NCBI GenBank assembly: GCA_947097535.1
Contig: CAMURM010000148.1
Span: forward strand, 1-5,289
Direction: 5' to 3'
Length of the DNA stretch: 5,289 nucleotides
DNA from: an uncultured Selenomonas sp.
GTDB taxonomy: Bacteria > Bacillota > Negativicutes > Selenomonadales > Selenomonadaceae
Shown: positions 1-4,322 of the stretch, piece by piece
Numbering within the stretch: position 1 is the first letter of the stretch
Layout of the letters: each line of letters starts with the position of its first letter
Notes under the pieces: model-generated
What the model was told of the DNA's origin: nothing
Seen by the model: the letters and a program-made list of their open reading frames with translations, nothing else
Databases searched by the model: none
Program-made: the position numbers and the translations under genes

Positions 1-47
1 GTTTGCCCGAAGAAGCCGCCGCGCGCTATCGCCGCTACGAAACGTGA
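1..47 (+). CDS. C-terminal tail of an unidentified upstream gene (partial)
   Basis: Reading from position 3, the frame gives LPEEAAARYRRYET followed by TGA at 45-47. The stop sits directly at the foot of a strong rightward hairpin terminator (46-104), which is the main reason to prefer this frame over the others, one of which is also open here. Only about 14 residues are visible. They are charged and alanine-rich, consistent with a helical C-terminus, and do not identify a family. Confidence 0.45.
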   Translation, partial: LPEEAAARYRRYET

Positions 48-104
48 AGCGGCGGCACTTTCGCAGCGCTTTCGCAGCGCCTGTGCCGCTGCGCTTCTTT
101 TCCG
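46..104 (+). terminator. Rho-independent terminator of the upstream gene
   Basis: The left arm GAAGCGGCGGCAC (46-58) pairs with GTGCCGCTGCGCTTC (83-97), leaving a 2-nt CA/TG bulge on the right side. A TTTT run (98-101) follows at once. The left arm overlaps the upstream stop codon. On the opposite strand the same hairpin lies just past the end of the leftward protease gene (stop at 120-122), so it could serve both genes. The leftward side has only a short TTT, so termination there is less certain. Confidence 0.75.
59..80. repeat. 11-bp tandem direct repeat in the terminator loop
   Basis: TTTCGCAGCGC occurs twice without a gap, at 59-69 and 70-80, and fills most of the terminator loop. The GCGC segments can also pair with each other as a minor internal hairpin. 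It looks like a replication-slippage duplication. Confidence 0.8.
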
Positions 105-119
105 CCTGCGCGCGCCCTT

Positions 120-1823
120 TCAGGTGAGCGCTGCCATATATTCCTCGGGAATATCCATCGCCTCAGGCTCCGCCTCGTGGTAAGCTCTGTACTCGTCAAG
201 CGCGCTTTCCGGCGAGCCCTGCTCGTGGAAAATATCGCCCGCGAGCTTATGGGCATAAGCATCCCTGTGCTCGACATTCAGCGCCTGGCGGCAGTCTTCG
301 AGGGCGCTGTCCCAATCGCCTTGATCCCGATAGACGAGGGCGCGCGAAACATAGCTCGTACCGAGATTCGGATCCATCGCGATCGCCTCGTTCGCCAGCA
401 GCAAAGCGCCGTCGAAATCGCCGCGCTTGCTCAGAACCGTCGCCATGCCGCCCTTGGCCGCAGGATTCTGCGCATCGAGCTTTTCGGAGCGGACGAACTC
501 CTTTTCCGCCAGATCCGTGAGACCGAGCTTCATATAGATCGCGCCGTTGAGCGATTTATCCGCAGAATCCTCCTTCTGGGCGGCCAGCTTTTGGCGGAGC
601 TCCTCGTTTTTGCGCCGGCGTTCTGCCTCTTTCTGGAGAAAGTTTTCGCGGGCGCCGCTCTTGCTGTCGTCGCTGTACGCGCGCTCCACCAGACTTTGGA
701 AATGCCCGCCAAGCCCCAGCTCCTTGTTGAGCGCCTCCTTCAGCGGCCGGTAAGCGGGATCGTCGTCGAGAAAGTCGATCGTGCCGTCCTTCGCCGTGCG
801 GAAATCCCAATCCGCGAAGAAGCGATGGTCGTGGAAGCCCTTGGCAATGCCGCCGGCGATCAAATAGGCCATCTCCTCGGCGTCCTGGGCGCCGCTCGGC
901 TCCGCGATGAGCAGGATGTGATTGTCAAAGTAGACATGGTTGGCATTTTTGACCTCCGTATGGCCAATGCCGTACGTCGTGAGCAGATCTGCCATAGCCT
1001 TGAGACGGTTGCGCGTGTCGGGGTGCTCGTCGGGATCGAAAAAATCTTCGAATAGATTTCGGTGCTCCGTGTAGTACGACATGCGCGCCATCATGGCAGC
1101 AGCGCCGCCGGGATTGAAGCCGGCGCTCGCCATCGTATAGAAGCCGTTTTCGTCGGCAGCTTTTTCGTCGGGCAGATCGATGTTCTTGACGGCGAGGAAG
1201 GTCAGCCAATCGTCGGCGAGGACGGCGCCGACGCCCGTCTCGTGATTTGACAGAACATCTCCCACGAGGTCGCCGATCAACTCCGCCCAGACATATTTCG
1301 CCTGCGAATTGGCGACGTGCTGGTCATAGCCGTGCGTCATCTCATGACCGAGCAGTGCCGCGATCTCATCGCGGTTGTAGCCACAGGCCTGCACGGCGCC
1401 GTCGTGCACGCAGATGAAGTTGCTGAAATTGCACGAAGCGTTGAAGCTGTCGTCTGCCGTCACCTTGACGCGAAAGGGCAGGGAGTTGTTGCGCAGGACG
1501 TAGTCGCCGCGGTCAACCAGCACCGAGAGCACATCCTCGACCACCTCGCGGGCGCGCTCATCGACAGGACGGTCGGCGACGTCTTTTTCTTCGTGGTACA
1601 TGGCATCCTGTATGACGGGGTTGTCGCCGGCTGTCAGATACATCTCGCGCACGGCATCGTATTCTACGGCGGCACTGAGTCCGTCGAGGACGAGGTCGAG
1701 CCAGTCGAAGGCCTCCGCTTTCGGCATTGTCATCGGAAATGCCAAAAGCACCCCGACGATCGCCGCGATGGCGGCTGCCTTTTTGAGCCACTTCTTCGGT
1801 GCAAATTCCTTTCCGAGCGTCAT
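120..1823 (-). CDS. Exported M48-family zinc metalloprotease with C-terminal TPR repeats (BepA-like layout)
   Basis: A 567-residue protein, probably a periplasmic or envelope-associated zinc endopeptidase. Residues 1-38 form a signal peptide: a lysine-rich start, a hydrophobic core at about 16-30, and an AEA cleavage site at 36-38. The catalytic motif HEMTH is at 160-164. The likely third zinc ligand is E220, in an ExxxD motif (E220-D224) followed by G227. An HPxxxxR element at 267-273 matches the conserved HP region of M48 proteases. Residues about 385-420 are a highly charged, lysine/glutamate-rich helical linker. Residues about 421-555 form roughly four TPR units (for example GDFDGALLLANEAIAMDP and GDWDSALEDCRQAL). 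The start is fixed by GGGGAGG seven bases upstream of ATG and by the signal peptide. This domain order is that of BepA/YfgC outer-membrane quality-control proteases. That role is inferred; the substrate is unknown. The gene stands alone, facing away from the yeiH-like gene. Confidence 0.93.
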   Translation of the reverse strand: MTLGKEFAPKKWLKKAAAIAAIVGVLLAFPMTMPKAEAFDWLDLVLDGLSAAVEYDAVREMYLTAGDNPVIQDAMYHEEKDVADRPVDERAREVVEDVLSVLVDRGDYVLRNNSLPFRVKVTADDSFNASCNFSNFICVHDGAVQACGYNRDEIAALLGHEMTHGYDQHVANSQAKYVWAELIGDLVGDVLSNHETGVGAVLADDWLTFLAVKNIDLPDEKAADENGFYTMASAGFNPGGAAAMMARMSYYTEHRNLFEDFFDPDEHPDTRNRLKAMADLLTTYGIGHTEVKNANHVYFDNHILLIAEPSGAQDAEEMAYLIAGGIAKGFHDHRFFADWDFRTAKDGTIDFLDDDPAYRPLKEALNKELGLGGHFQSLVERAYSDDSKSGARENFLQKEAERRRKNEELRQKLAAQKEDSADKSLNGAIYMKLGLTDLAEKEFVRSEKLDAQNPAAKGGMATVLSKRGDFDGALLLANEAIAMDPNLGTSYVSRALVYRDQGDWDSALEDCRQALNVEHRDAYAHKLAGDIFHEQGSPESALDEYRAYHEAEPEAMDIPEEYMAALT

Positions 1824-1870
1824 GCAGATACCTCCCCATGCACGATTTAAGAAAAATATAATTCATAAAA

Positions 1871-1899
1871 AGAATAACATCTGACACCTTACGTGTCAA
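1871..1899 (-). promoter_or_regulatory. Sigma-70-type promoter of the M48 protease gene
   Basis: Read on the minus strand, a perfect -35 TTGACA (1894-1899) is separated by 17 bp from the -10 hexamer TATTCT (1871-1876, 4 of 6 consensus). Transcription would start near 1864, giving an untranslated leader of about 40 nt before the ATG at 1823. The DNA downstream of the -10 is very AT-rich, unlike the rest of the window. Confidence 0.7.
1882..1898. promoter_or_regulatory. Candidate operator: TGACAC-N5-GTGTCA inverted repeat over the protease promoter
   Basis: Perfect 6-bp arms TGACAC (1882-1887) and GTGTCA (1893-1898) flank a 5-bp centre, CTTAC. One arm covers five bases of the -35 hexamer and the rest lies in the promoter spacer, so a bound protein would block RNA polymerase. 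The 17-bp size suits a dimeric helix-turn-helix repressor. The regulator is not encoded in the window and the motif does not point to one family. That it is an operator is inferred from geometry alone. Confidence 0.45.
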
Positions 1900-1964
1900 C
1901 TTGCATCTCCTGGAAACAGCCGCGCCCAAGTGCCCGCTTTGCGGACGAAAGTGCCTCTTTGGGC

Positions 1965-1993
1965 TTGACCTCGAAGCCTTTCCTGAGTACACT
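1965..1993 (+). promoter_or_regulatory. Promoter of the yeiH-like gene
   Basis: The -35 TTGACC (1965-1970, 5 of 6) is separated by 17 bp from the -10 TACACT (1988-1993, 4 of 6). The start point would be near 2000, leaving a leader of about 80 nt that contains a hairpin. The 12 bases GGGCTTGACCTC at 1961-1972 recur exactly at 3217-3228 before the mgtC-like gene. Confidence 0.6.
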
Positions 1994-2015
1994 TAAAGGA
2001 AACGGCGCCGCGCGA

Positions 2016-2041
2016 GAGAACGCGGTGACGGCCGCGTTTTC
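2016..2041 (+). promoter_or_regulatory. Hairpin in the leader of the yeiH-like mRNA
   Basis: GAGAACGCGG (2016-2025) pairs with CCGCGTTTTC (2032-2041), including one G-U pair, around a 6-nt loop. The core AACGCGG/CCGCGTT is perfect and is followed by two more Ts. It lies between the predicted start point and the ribosome binding site, as an attenuator would. The U-run is only four bases and can itself be absorbed into the stem, so termination here would be weak. It may simply be mRNA structure. Confidence 0.4.
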
Positions 2042-2081
2042 CAAATAATGCGGCGACTTTCTCTAAAGGAGATGTTTTCAC

Positions 2082-3065
2082 ATGAAAAGCGAGTATTTAC
2101 GGGGCATCGCTTACGCCCTGCTCTTCGCTGTCCCCGCCTACATCCTCGGGCAGTTCTTCCCGATCATCGGCGGCCCCGTCTTCGGCATCCTGCTCGGCAT
2201 GCTCTTCGCGCGCCTCGCGCGGCCCAAGACCTTCGAGGCGGGCATCAGCTTCACGGGCAAGAAGATCCTGCAGTATGCCATCATCCTCTTGGGCTTCGAG
2301 ATGAACCTCTACCATGTGCTGACGGTCGGCTCACAGTCGCTCGCCGTCATGGCGTCGACGCTCGCGACCGCCTTCCTCGTCGCCTGGGGGGCGGGCAGGC
2401 TCCTGGGCGTCGAGGGCGATGCGCGGACGCTGATCGGCGCGGGCACGGCGATCTGCGGCGGCTCTGCCATCGCGGCGGTCGCGCCCGTCATCGGCGCGAA
2501 GGACAAGGACATCGTCTTTTCCATCTCGACGATCTTCCTCTTCAACGTCATCGCCGTCTTCATCTTCCCCTTCCTCGGGCATCTCATGGGCATGAGCGAC
2601 CTCGGCTTCGGCATGTGGGCGGGCACGGCGATCAACGACACCTCGTCCGTCGTCGCCGCGGGCTACTCCTACAGCCACGAGGCGGGCAGCTACGCGACGA
2701 TCGTCAAGCTCACGCGCGCTCTTTGCATCGTGCCCGTCTGCCTCGCCTTCGCGCTCTTCGCGGCACGGGACAGCAAGGCGGAGGGCAAGGGCTTCAGCTT
2801 GAAGCGCGTCTTCCCCATGTTCATCCTGTGGTTCGTCGTCGCCTCCGTCGTCAACACGACGGGCGTCCTGCCCGAAGCGCTCTCGCACTTCCTCGGGCAG
2901 GCGGGCAAGTTCGCGATCGTGCTCGCGATGAGCGCCATCGGCCTCAACACGGACTTCGCCGCGCTTCTCAAGAACGGCGTACGCCCCATCACGCTCGGCC
3001 TCTTTTGCTGGATCGCCGTCGCCGTCGTCTCTCTCATCGTGCAGCATTTCATCGGCATTATTTAA
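2082..3065 (+). CDS. YeiH/UPF0324-family putative sulfate exporter, inner-membrane protein
   Basis: A 327-residue, very hydrophobic protein with about nine to ten membrane segments, at the usual length for the YeiH family (Pfam Cons_hypoth698, often named putative sulfate exporter). Visible family signatures are a GxxxGTAICGGSAIAAVAPVI block (about 119-137) and GMWAGTAINDTSSVVAAG (177-194), both in the core of the fold. An early GGPVFGILLGM (30-40) and a late AMSAIGLNTDF (282-292) also fit. Translation starts at ATG 2082, with AAAGGAG at 2065-2071 about ten bases upstream. Sulfate or sulfite/sulfonate-related export is a family-level annotation only; the substrate is not established by sequence. 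The gene has its own promoter, is monocistronic as far as visible, and shows no frameshift or truncation. Codon use is strongly biased to gtc/atc/ctc. Confidence 0.9.
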   Translation: MKSEYLRGIAYALLFAVPAYILGQFFPIIGGPVFGILLGMLFARLARPKTFEAGISFTGKKILQYAIILLGFEMNLYHVLTVGSQSLAVMASTLATAFLVAWGAGRLLGVEGDARTLIGAGTAICGGSAIAAVAPVIGAKDKDIVFSISTIFLFNVIAVFIFPFLGHLMGMSDLGFGMWAGTAINDTSSVVAAGYSYSHEAGSYATIVKLTRALCIVPVCLAFALFAARDSKAEGKGFSLKRVFPMFILWFVVASVVNTTGVLPEALSHFLGQAGKFAIVLAMSAIGLNTDFAALLKNGVRPITLGLFCWIAVAVVSLIVQHFIGII

Positions 3066-3097
3066 CCGCTTGTCCGTGATTTCCTACGAGGAAGCGG
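3066..3097 (+). other. Nested hairpins just after the yeiH-like stop codon
   Basis: An outer stem CCGCTT (3066-3071)/AAGCGG (3092-3097) competes with a perfect inner hairpin TTCCT-ACG-AGGAA (3081-3093); the two share bases at 3092-3093. The position, directly after the stop, suggests 3'-end processing or termination. No T-run follows (the next bases are GGCGGG), so this is not a standard intrinsic terminator. Confidence 0.3.
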
Positions 3098-3129
3098 GGC
3101 GGGAAAAGTATCCACATCGTCCACAAGCC

Positions 3130-3138
3130 TGTGGATAA
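3130..3138 (-). promoter_or_regulatory. DnaA box, perfect TTATCCACA
   Basis: TGTGGATAA on the plus strand is an exact consensus box on the minus strand. Its TGTGG pairs with CCACA at 3121-3125 as a small dyad, so it faces a weaker box (3117-3125). Confidence 0.75.
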
Positions 3139-3144
3139 ACTACA

Positions 3145-3176
3145 CGCACAAACGTCCACTCTGTGGACATTGTGCG
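3145..3176. repeat. Long imperfect palindrome within the DnaA-box region
   Basis: CGCACAA (3145-3151) is the reverse complement of TTGTGCG (3170-3176). Inside it GTCCAC (3154-3159) is the reverse complement of GTGGAC (3163-3168) around the triplet TCT. This gives thirteen paired positions with one small asymmetric mismatch (AC opposite A). No T-run follows, so a terminator is unlikely. The arms resemble degenerate DnaA-box cores (GTCCACA, TTGTGC), so it may be a protein-binding dyad or a cruciform/hairpin element. Confidence 0.65.
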
Positions 3177-3220
3177 CCGCCCTTACAGAAACCTAGCCAA
3201 TCGGTCTGCGCCCTTCGGGC

Positions 3221-3248
3221 TTGACCTCTTGGGGTTTCATGGTAGATA
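3221..3248 (+). promoter_or_regulatory. Candidate distal promoter of the mgtC-like gene
   Basis: The -35 TTGACC (3221-3226) is 16 bp from TAGATA (3243-3248), a weak -10 (3 of 6). The -35 and its flanks (GGGCTTGACCTC, 3217-3228) match the yeiH-like promoter exactly over 12 bp, which supports it more than the -10 does. A small hairpin GCCC-TTC-GGGC (3210-3220) abuts the -35. Confidence 0.4.
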
Positions 3249-3268
3249 TTGCACAAGGTCGTATATCT

Positions 3269-3297
3269 TTGATTTTCTTGTGAAAAGCGCATTTTAT
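3269..3297 (+). promoter_or_regulatory. Candidate proximal promoter of the mgtC-like gene, -10 overlapped by a DnaA box
   Basis: TTGATT (3269-3274, 4 of 6) and TTTTAT (3292-3297, 4 of 6) are 17 bp apart in the AT-rich segment. The perfect DnaA box at 3294-3302 overlaps the -10, and two further boxes lie in what would be the early transcribed region. If real, DnaA binding would probably repress this promoter. The AT-richness makes chance hexamers likely, so confidence is modest. Confidence 0.35.
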
Positions 3298-3302
3298 CCA
3301 CA
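3294..3302 (+). promoter_or_regulatory. DnaA box, perfect TTATCCACA
   Basis: Exact consensus, at the edge of the AT-rich stretch. It forms a perfect 9-bp inverted repeat with the box at 3329-3337, with 26 bp between. Confidence 0.8.
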
Positions 3303-3306
3303 GGGT

Positions 3307-3315
3307 TTATGCACA
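3307..3315 (+). promoter_or_regulatory. DnaA box, TTATGCACA
   Basis: Fits the TTATNCACA form of the consensus. It lies four bases after the preceding box in the same orientation, a spacing suited to cooperative DnaA binding. Confidence 0.7.
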
Positions 3316-3328
3316 AAGTGGACAGTTT

Positions 3329-3337
3329 TGTGGATAA
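3329..3337 (-). promoter_or_regulatory. DnaA box, perfect TTATCCACA
   Basis: TGTGGATAA on the plus strand is an exact box in inverted orientation to 3294-3302. It ends about 20 bases before the ribosome binding site of the mgtC-like gene. Confidence 0.8.
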
Positions 3338-3369
3338 GTTGCACCGAACCCCCTCGAAAAGGAGGCATC

Positions 3370-4035
3370 ATGGTATCCGAATGGGAAATGCTCATGCGGC
3401 TGACGCTCTCGTGCGTGCTCGGCGGCGTCATCGGCTACGAGCGGCAGTCGCGCCGCAAGTCGGCAGGGCTGCGCACGAACATGCTCGTGTGCCTCGGCTC
3501 GTGCCTCGTCATGCTCATCTCGACGGCGATCTATCAGAGCGTCGAGGGCAGGACGAACGCCGATCCCGCGCGGCTCGCGGCGCAGGTCGTCTCGGGCATC
3601 GGCTTTCTGGGCGCGGGCGCCATCATGAAGGAGGGGCTGACGGTCACGGGCTTGACGACAGCCGCCTGCCTCTGGGTCGTCGCGGGCGTCGGGCTCGCCG
3701 TCGGCGGCGGCTACTACACGGCGGCGCTTCTCGCGACGGGGCTCGTCTTCGTGACGCTCGGCGCCCTCTCGCGCATCGACGAATGGGTGCTGCACGACAA
3801 CCACATCCTGCTCACGGTCTTCACGCGCGACCTGCCGGGGCAGCTCGTGCACGTCAACGAATGCCTCGAGGATATGAGCCTCACGGTGCATACGGTCAAG
3901 ACGACGCGCGCTGAAGCGAGCGAGCGCAGCCCCGTGCTCGAGTTCGAGCTCTTCAACCACGCGAAGGTCACGGGCGCAACGCTCGCCGACGCCGTCGGGC
4001 GCCTCGAGGGCGTCACGAGCGTTCATATCTCCTGA
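3370..4035 (+). CDS. MgtC/SapB-family inner-membrane protein
   Basis: A 221-residue protein with about five N-terminal membrane segments (roughly 6-23, 37-53, 71-87, 95-113, 115-135) and a soluble C-terminal part (about 143-221) that looks like the ACT-like domain of the family. Signatures seen are LGGVIGYERQSRRKSAGLRTNMLVCLGS (17-44), ARLAAQVVSGIGFLGAGAIMKEG (67-89) and GLTTAACLWVVAGVGLAVGGGYY (94-116). The ATG at 3370 is chosen over an in-frame GTG at 3163 because AAAAGGAGG (3357-3365) lies just upstream, though the 4-base gap is short. The family usually begins exactly with this hydrophobic segment, and residues from the longer reading would be translated DnaA boxes. In enterobacteria and mycobacteria MgtC is linked to low-magnesium and virulence conditions; here the role is unknown. 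No magnesium riboswitch was recognised upstream. Confidence 0.92.
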   Translation: MVSEWEMLMRLTLSCVLGGVIGYERQSRRKSAGLRTNMLVCLGSCLVMLISTAIYQSVEGRTNADPARLAAQVVSGIGFLGAGAIMKEGLTVTGLTTAACLWVVAGVGLAVGGGYYTAALLATGLVFVTLGALSRIDEWVLHDNHILLTVFTRDLPGQLVHVNECLEDMSLTVHTVKTTRAEASERSPVLEFELFNHAKVTGATLADAVGRLEGVTSVHIS

Positions 4036-4059
4036 TATGGCAAAATCTTGCAACAGCAT

Positions 4060-4091
4060 CCGACGAAAGGAGGCAGCCACCTTTCGTGCGG
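4060..4091 (+). terminator. Hairpin after the mgtC-like gene, possible terminator
   Basis: A perfect ACGAAAGG (4063-4070)/CCTTTCGT (4080-4087) stem with a 9-nt loop extends by CCG/CGG (4060-4062 with 4089-4091) past a one-base bulge. It begins 24 bases after the stop codon, as a terminator would, but is followed by TCGCCTCTT rather than a T-run. Factor-dependent termination or 3'-end protection is possible. Confidence 0.4.
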
Positions 4092-4107
4092 TCGCCTCTT
4101 GGGACGT

Positions 4108-4136
4108 TTGACCTGCAATGAATCGTCTCAAATAGT
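4108..4136 (+). promoter_or_regulatory. Candidate upstream promoter of the symporter gene
   Basis: TTGACC (4108-4113, 5 of 6) is 17 bp from AATAGT (4131-4136, 4 of 6). The sequence before it, GCCTCTTGGG (4094-4103), resembles GCCTCTTTGGG before the yeiH-like promoter (1953-1963). It is weaker than the promoter 40 bp downstream. Confidence 0.4.
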
Positions 4137-4149
4137 ATTCATATCCGGT

Positions 4150-4178
4150 TAGACGTATGCGGAAGATTCTGTTATAAT
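4150..4178 (+). promoter_or_regulatory. Main promoter of the symporter gene (extended -10)
   Basis: A perfect TATAAT (4173-4178) is preceded by TG one base upstream (TGTTATAAT), an extended -10. A -35-like TAGACG (4150-4155, 4 of 6) lies 17 bp upstream. Transcription would begin near 4185, leaving a leader of about 140 nt before the symporter start. Confidence 0.7.
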
Positions 4179-4186
4179 ATAGGAAT

Positions 4187-4275
4187 CACTGACAAATTCA
4201 GCAACGTCATTTTATCAGTGCTTCCTAACACAATAAGACAGTTCTACGCTTTTCCGGGAGAAGTCTTTCCGGAGG
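4187..4275 (+). promoter_or_regulatory. Structured leader of the symporter mRNA
   Basis: Two possible structures are visible. CACTGA (4187-4192) can pair with TCAGTG (4215-4220), or its CTGA can pair with the nearer TCAG (4198-4201), which are mutually exclusive. Further down, TCCGGGAG (4253-4260) pairs with TTTCCGGA (4266-4273), with two G-U pairs and a 5-nt loop; TTTCCGG is also a direct repeat here (4251-4257, 4266-4272). No T-run follows and no known riboswitch was recognised. Confidence 0.3.
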
Positions 4276-4322
4276 AATTGCCCGAACCAGTCTATCTACT
4301 TTCATGAAAGGGTGTGGAAACC

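Larger units (their letters stand above)
3108..3337. other. Cluster of DnaA boxes in the yeiH-like/mgtC-like intergenic region
   Basis: This non-coding stretch holds three perfect TTATCCACA boxes: minus strand 3130-3138, plus strand 3294-3302 and minus strand 3329-3337. It also holds one TTATGCACA box (3307-3315, plus). One-mismatch sites are GTATCCACA (3108-3116) and TATTGCACA (3247-3255, against TTWTNCACA). Two-mismatch sites are at 3117-3125 and 3162-3170 (minus). The boxes fall in a left group (3108-3170) and a right group (3247-3337), separated by about 75 bp. The segment 3241-3300 is about 65% A+T by hand count, against a GC-rich background, and could act as an unwinding element. A perfect 9-mer is expected by chance about once per 130 kb, so this is not random. 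Function (origin, DnaA titration, or transcriptional control) cannot be told from sequence alone. Confidence 0.8.

Noticed and set aside
177..1055. Long rightward reading frame opposite the protease gene
   Set aside because: It is a composition-driven shadow of the minus-strand gene, whose signal peptide, zinc motif and TPRs are clear. The translated product has no recognisable domain.
1882..1898. FNR/CRP-type site at the protease promoter (TTGAC...GTCA)
   Set aside because: The half-sites are too far apart (9 bp between the TTGAC and GTCAG cores rather than 4) and the arms fit a simple 6-5-6 repeat better.
2048..3079. Long rightward frame overlapping the yeiH-like gene
   Set aside because: Arginine/histidine-rich product typical of the wrong frame in GC-rich DNA; the YeiH family motifs are in the frame starting at 2082.
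3163..3369. N-terminal extension of the MgtC-family protein from an in-frame GTG at 3163
   Set aside because: The extra 69 residues lack family similarity and would be translated from DnaA boxes and AT-rich DNA, and a strong ribosome binding site sits directly before ATG 3370.
3066..3369. Magnesium-sensing riboswitch (M-box) or mgtC-type leader upstream of the MgtC-family gene
   Set aside because: I could not find the conserved M-box elements. The visible structure is explained by DnaA boxes and palindromes.
4119..4136. Mini-ORF MNRLK in the mgtC-like/symporter intergenic region
   Set aside because: Five codons with no well-spaced ribosome binding site; it lies inside a candidate promoter.
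4278..4307. Possible nine-codon leader peptide (TTG ... TGA) before the symporter, in the same frame
   Set aside because: GGAGG lies only two bases before the TTG, too close for normal initiation, and the peptide shows no run of a regulatory amino acid.
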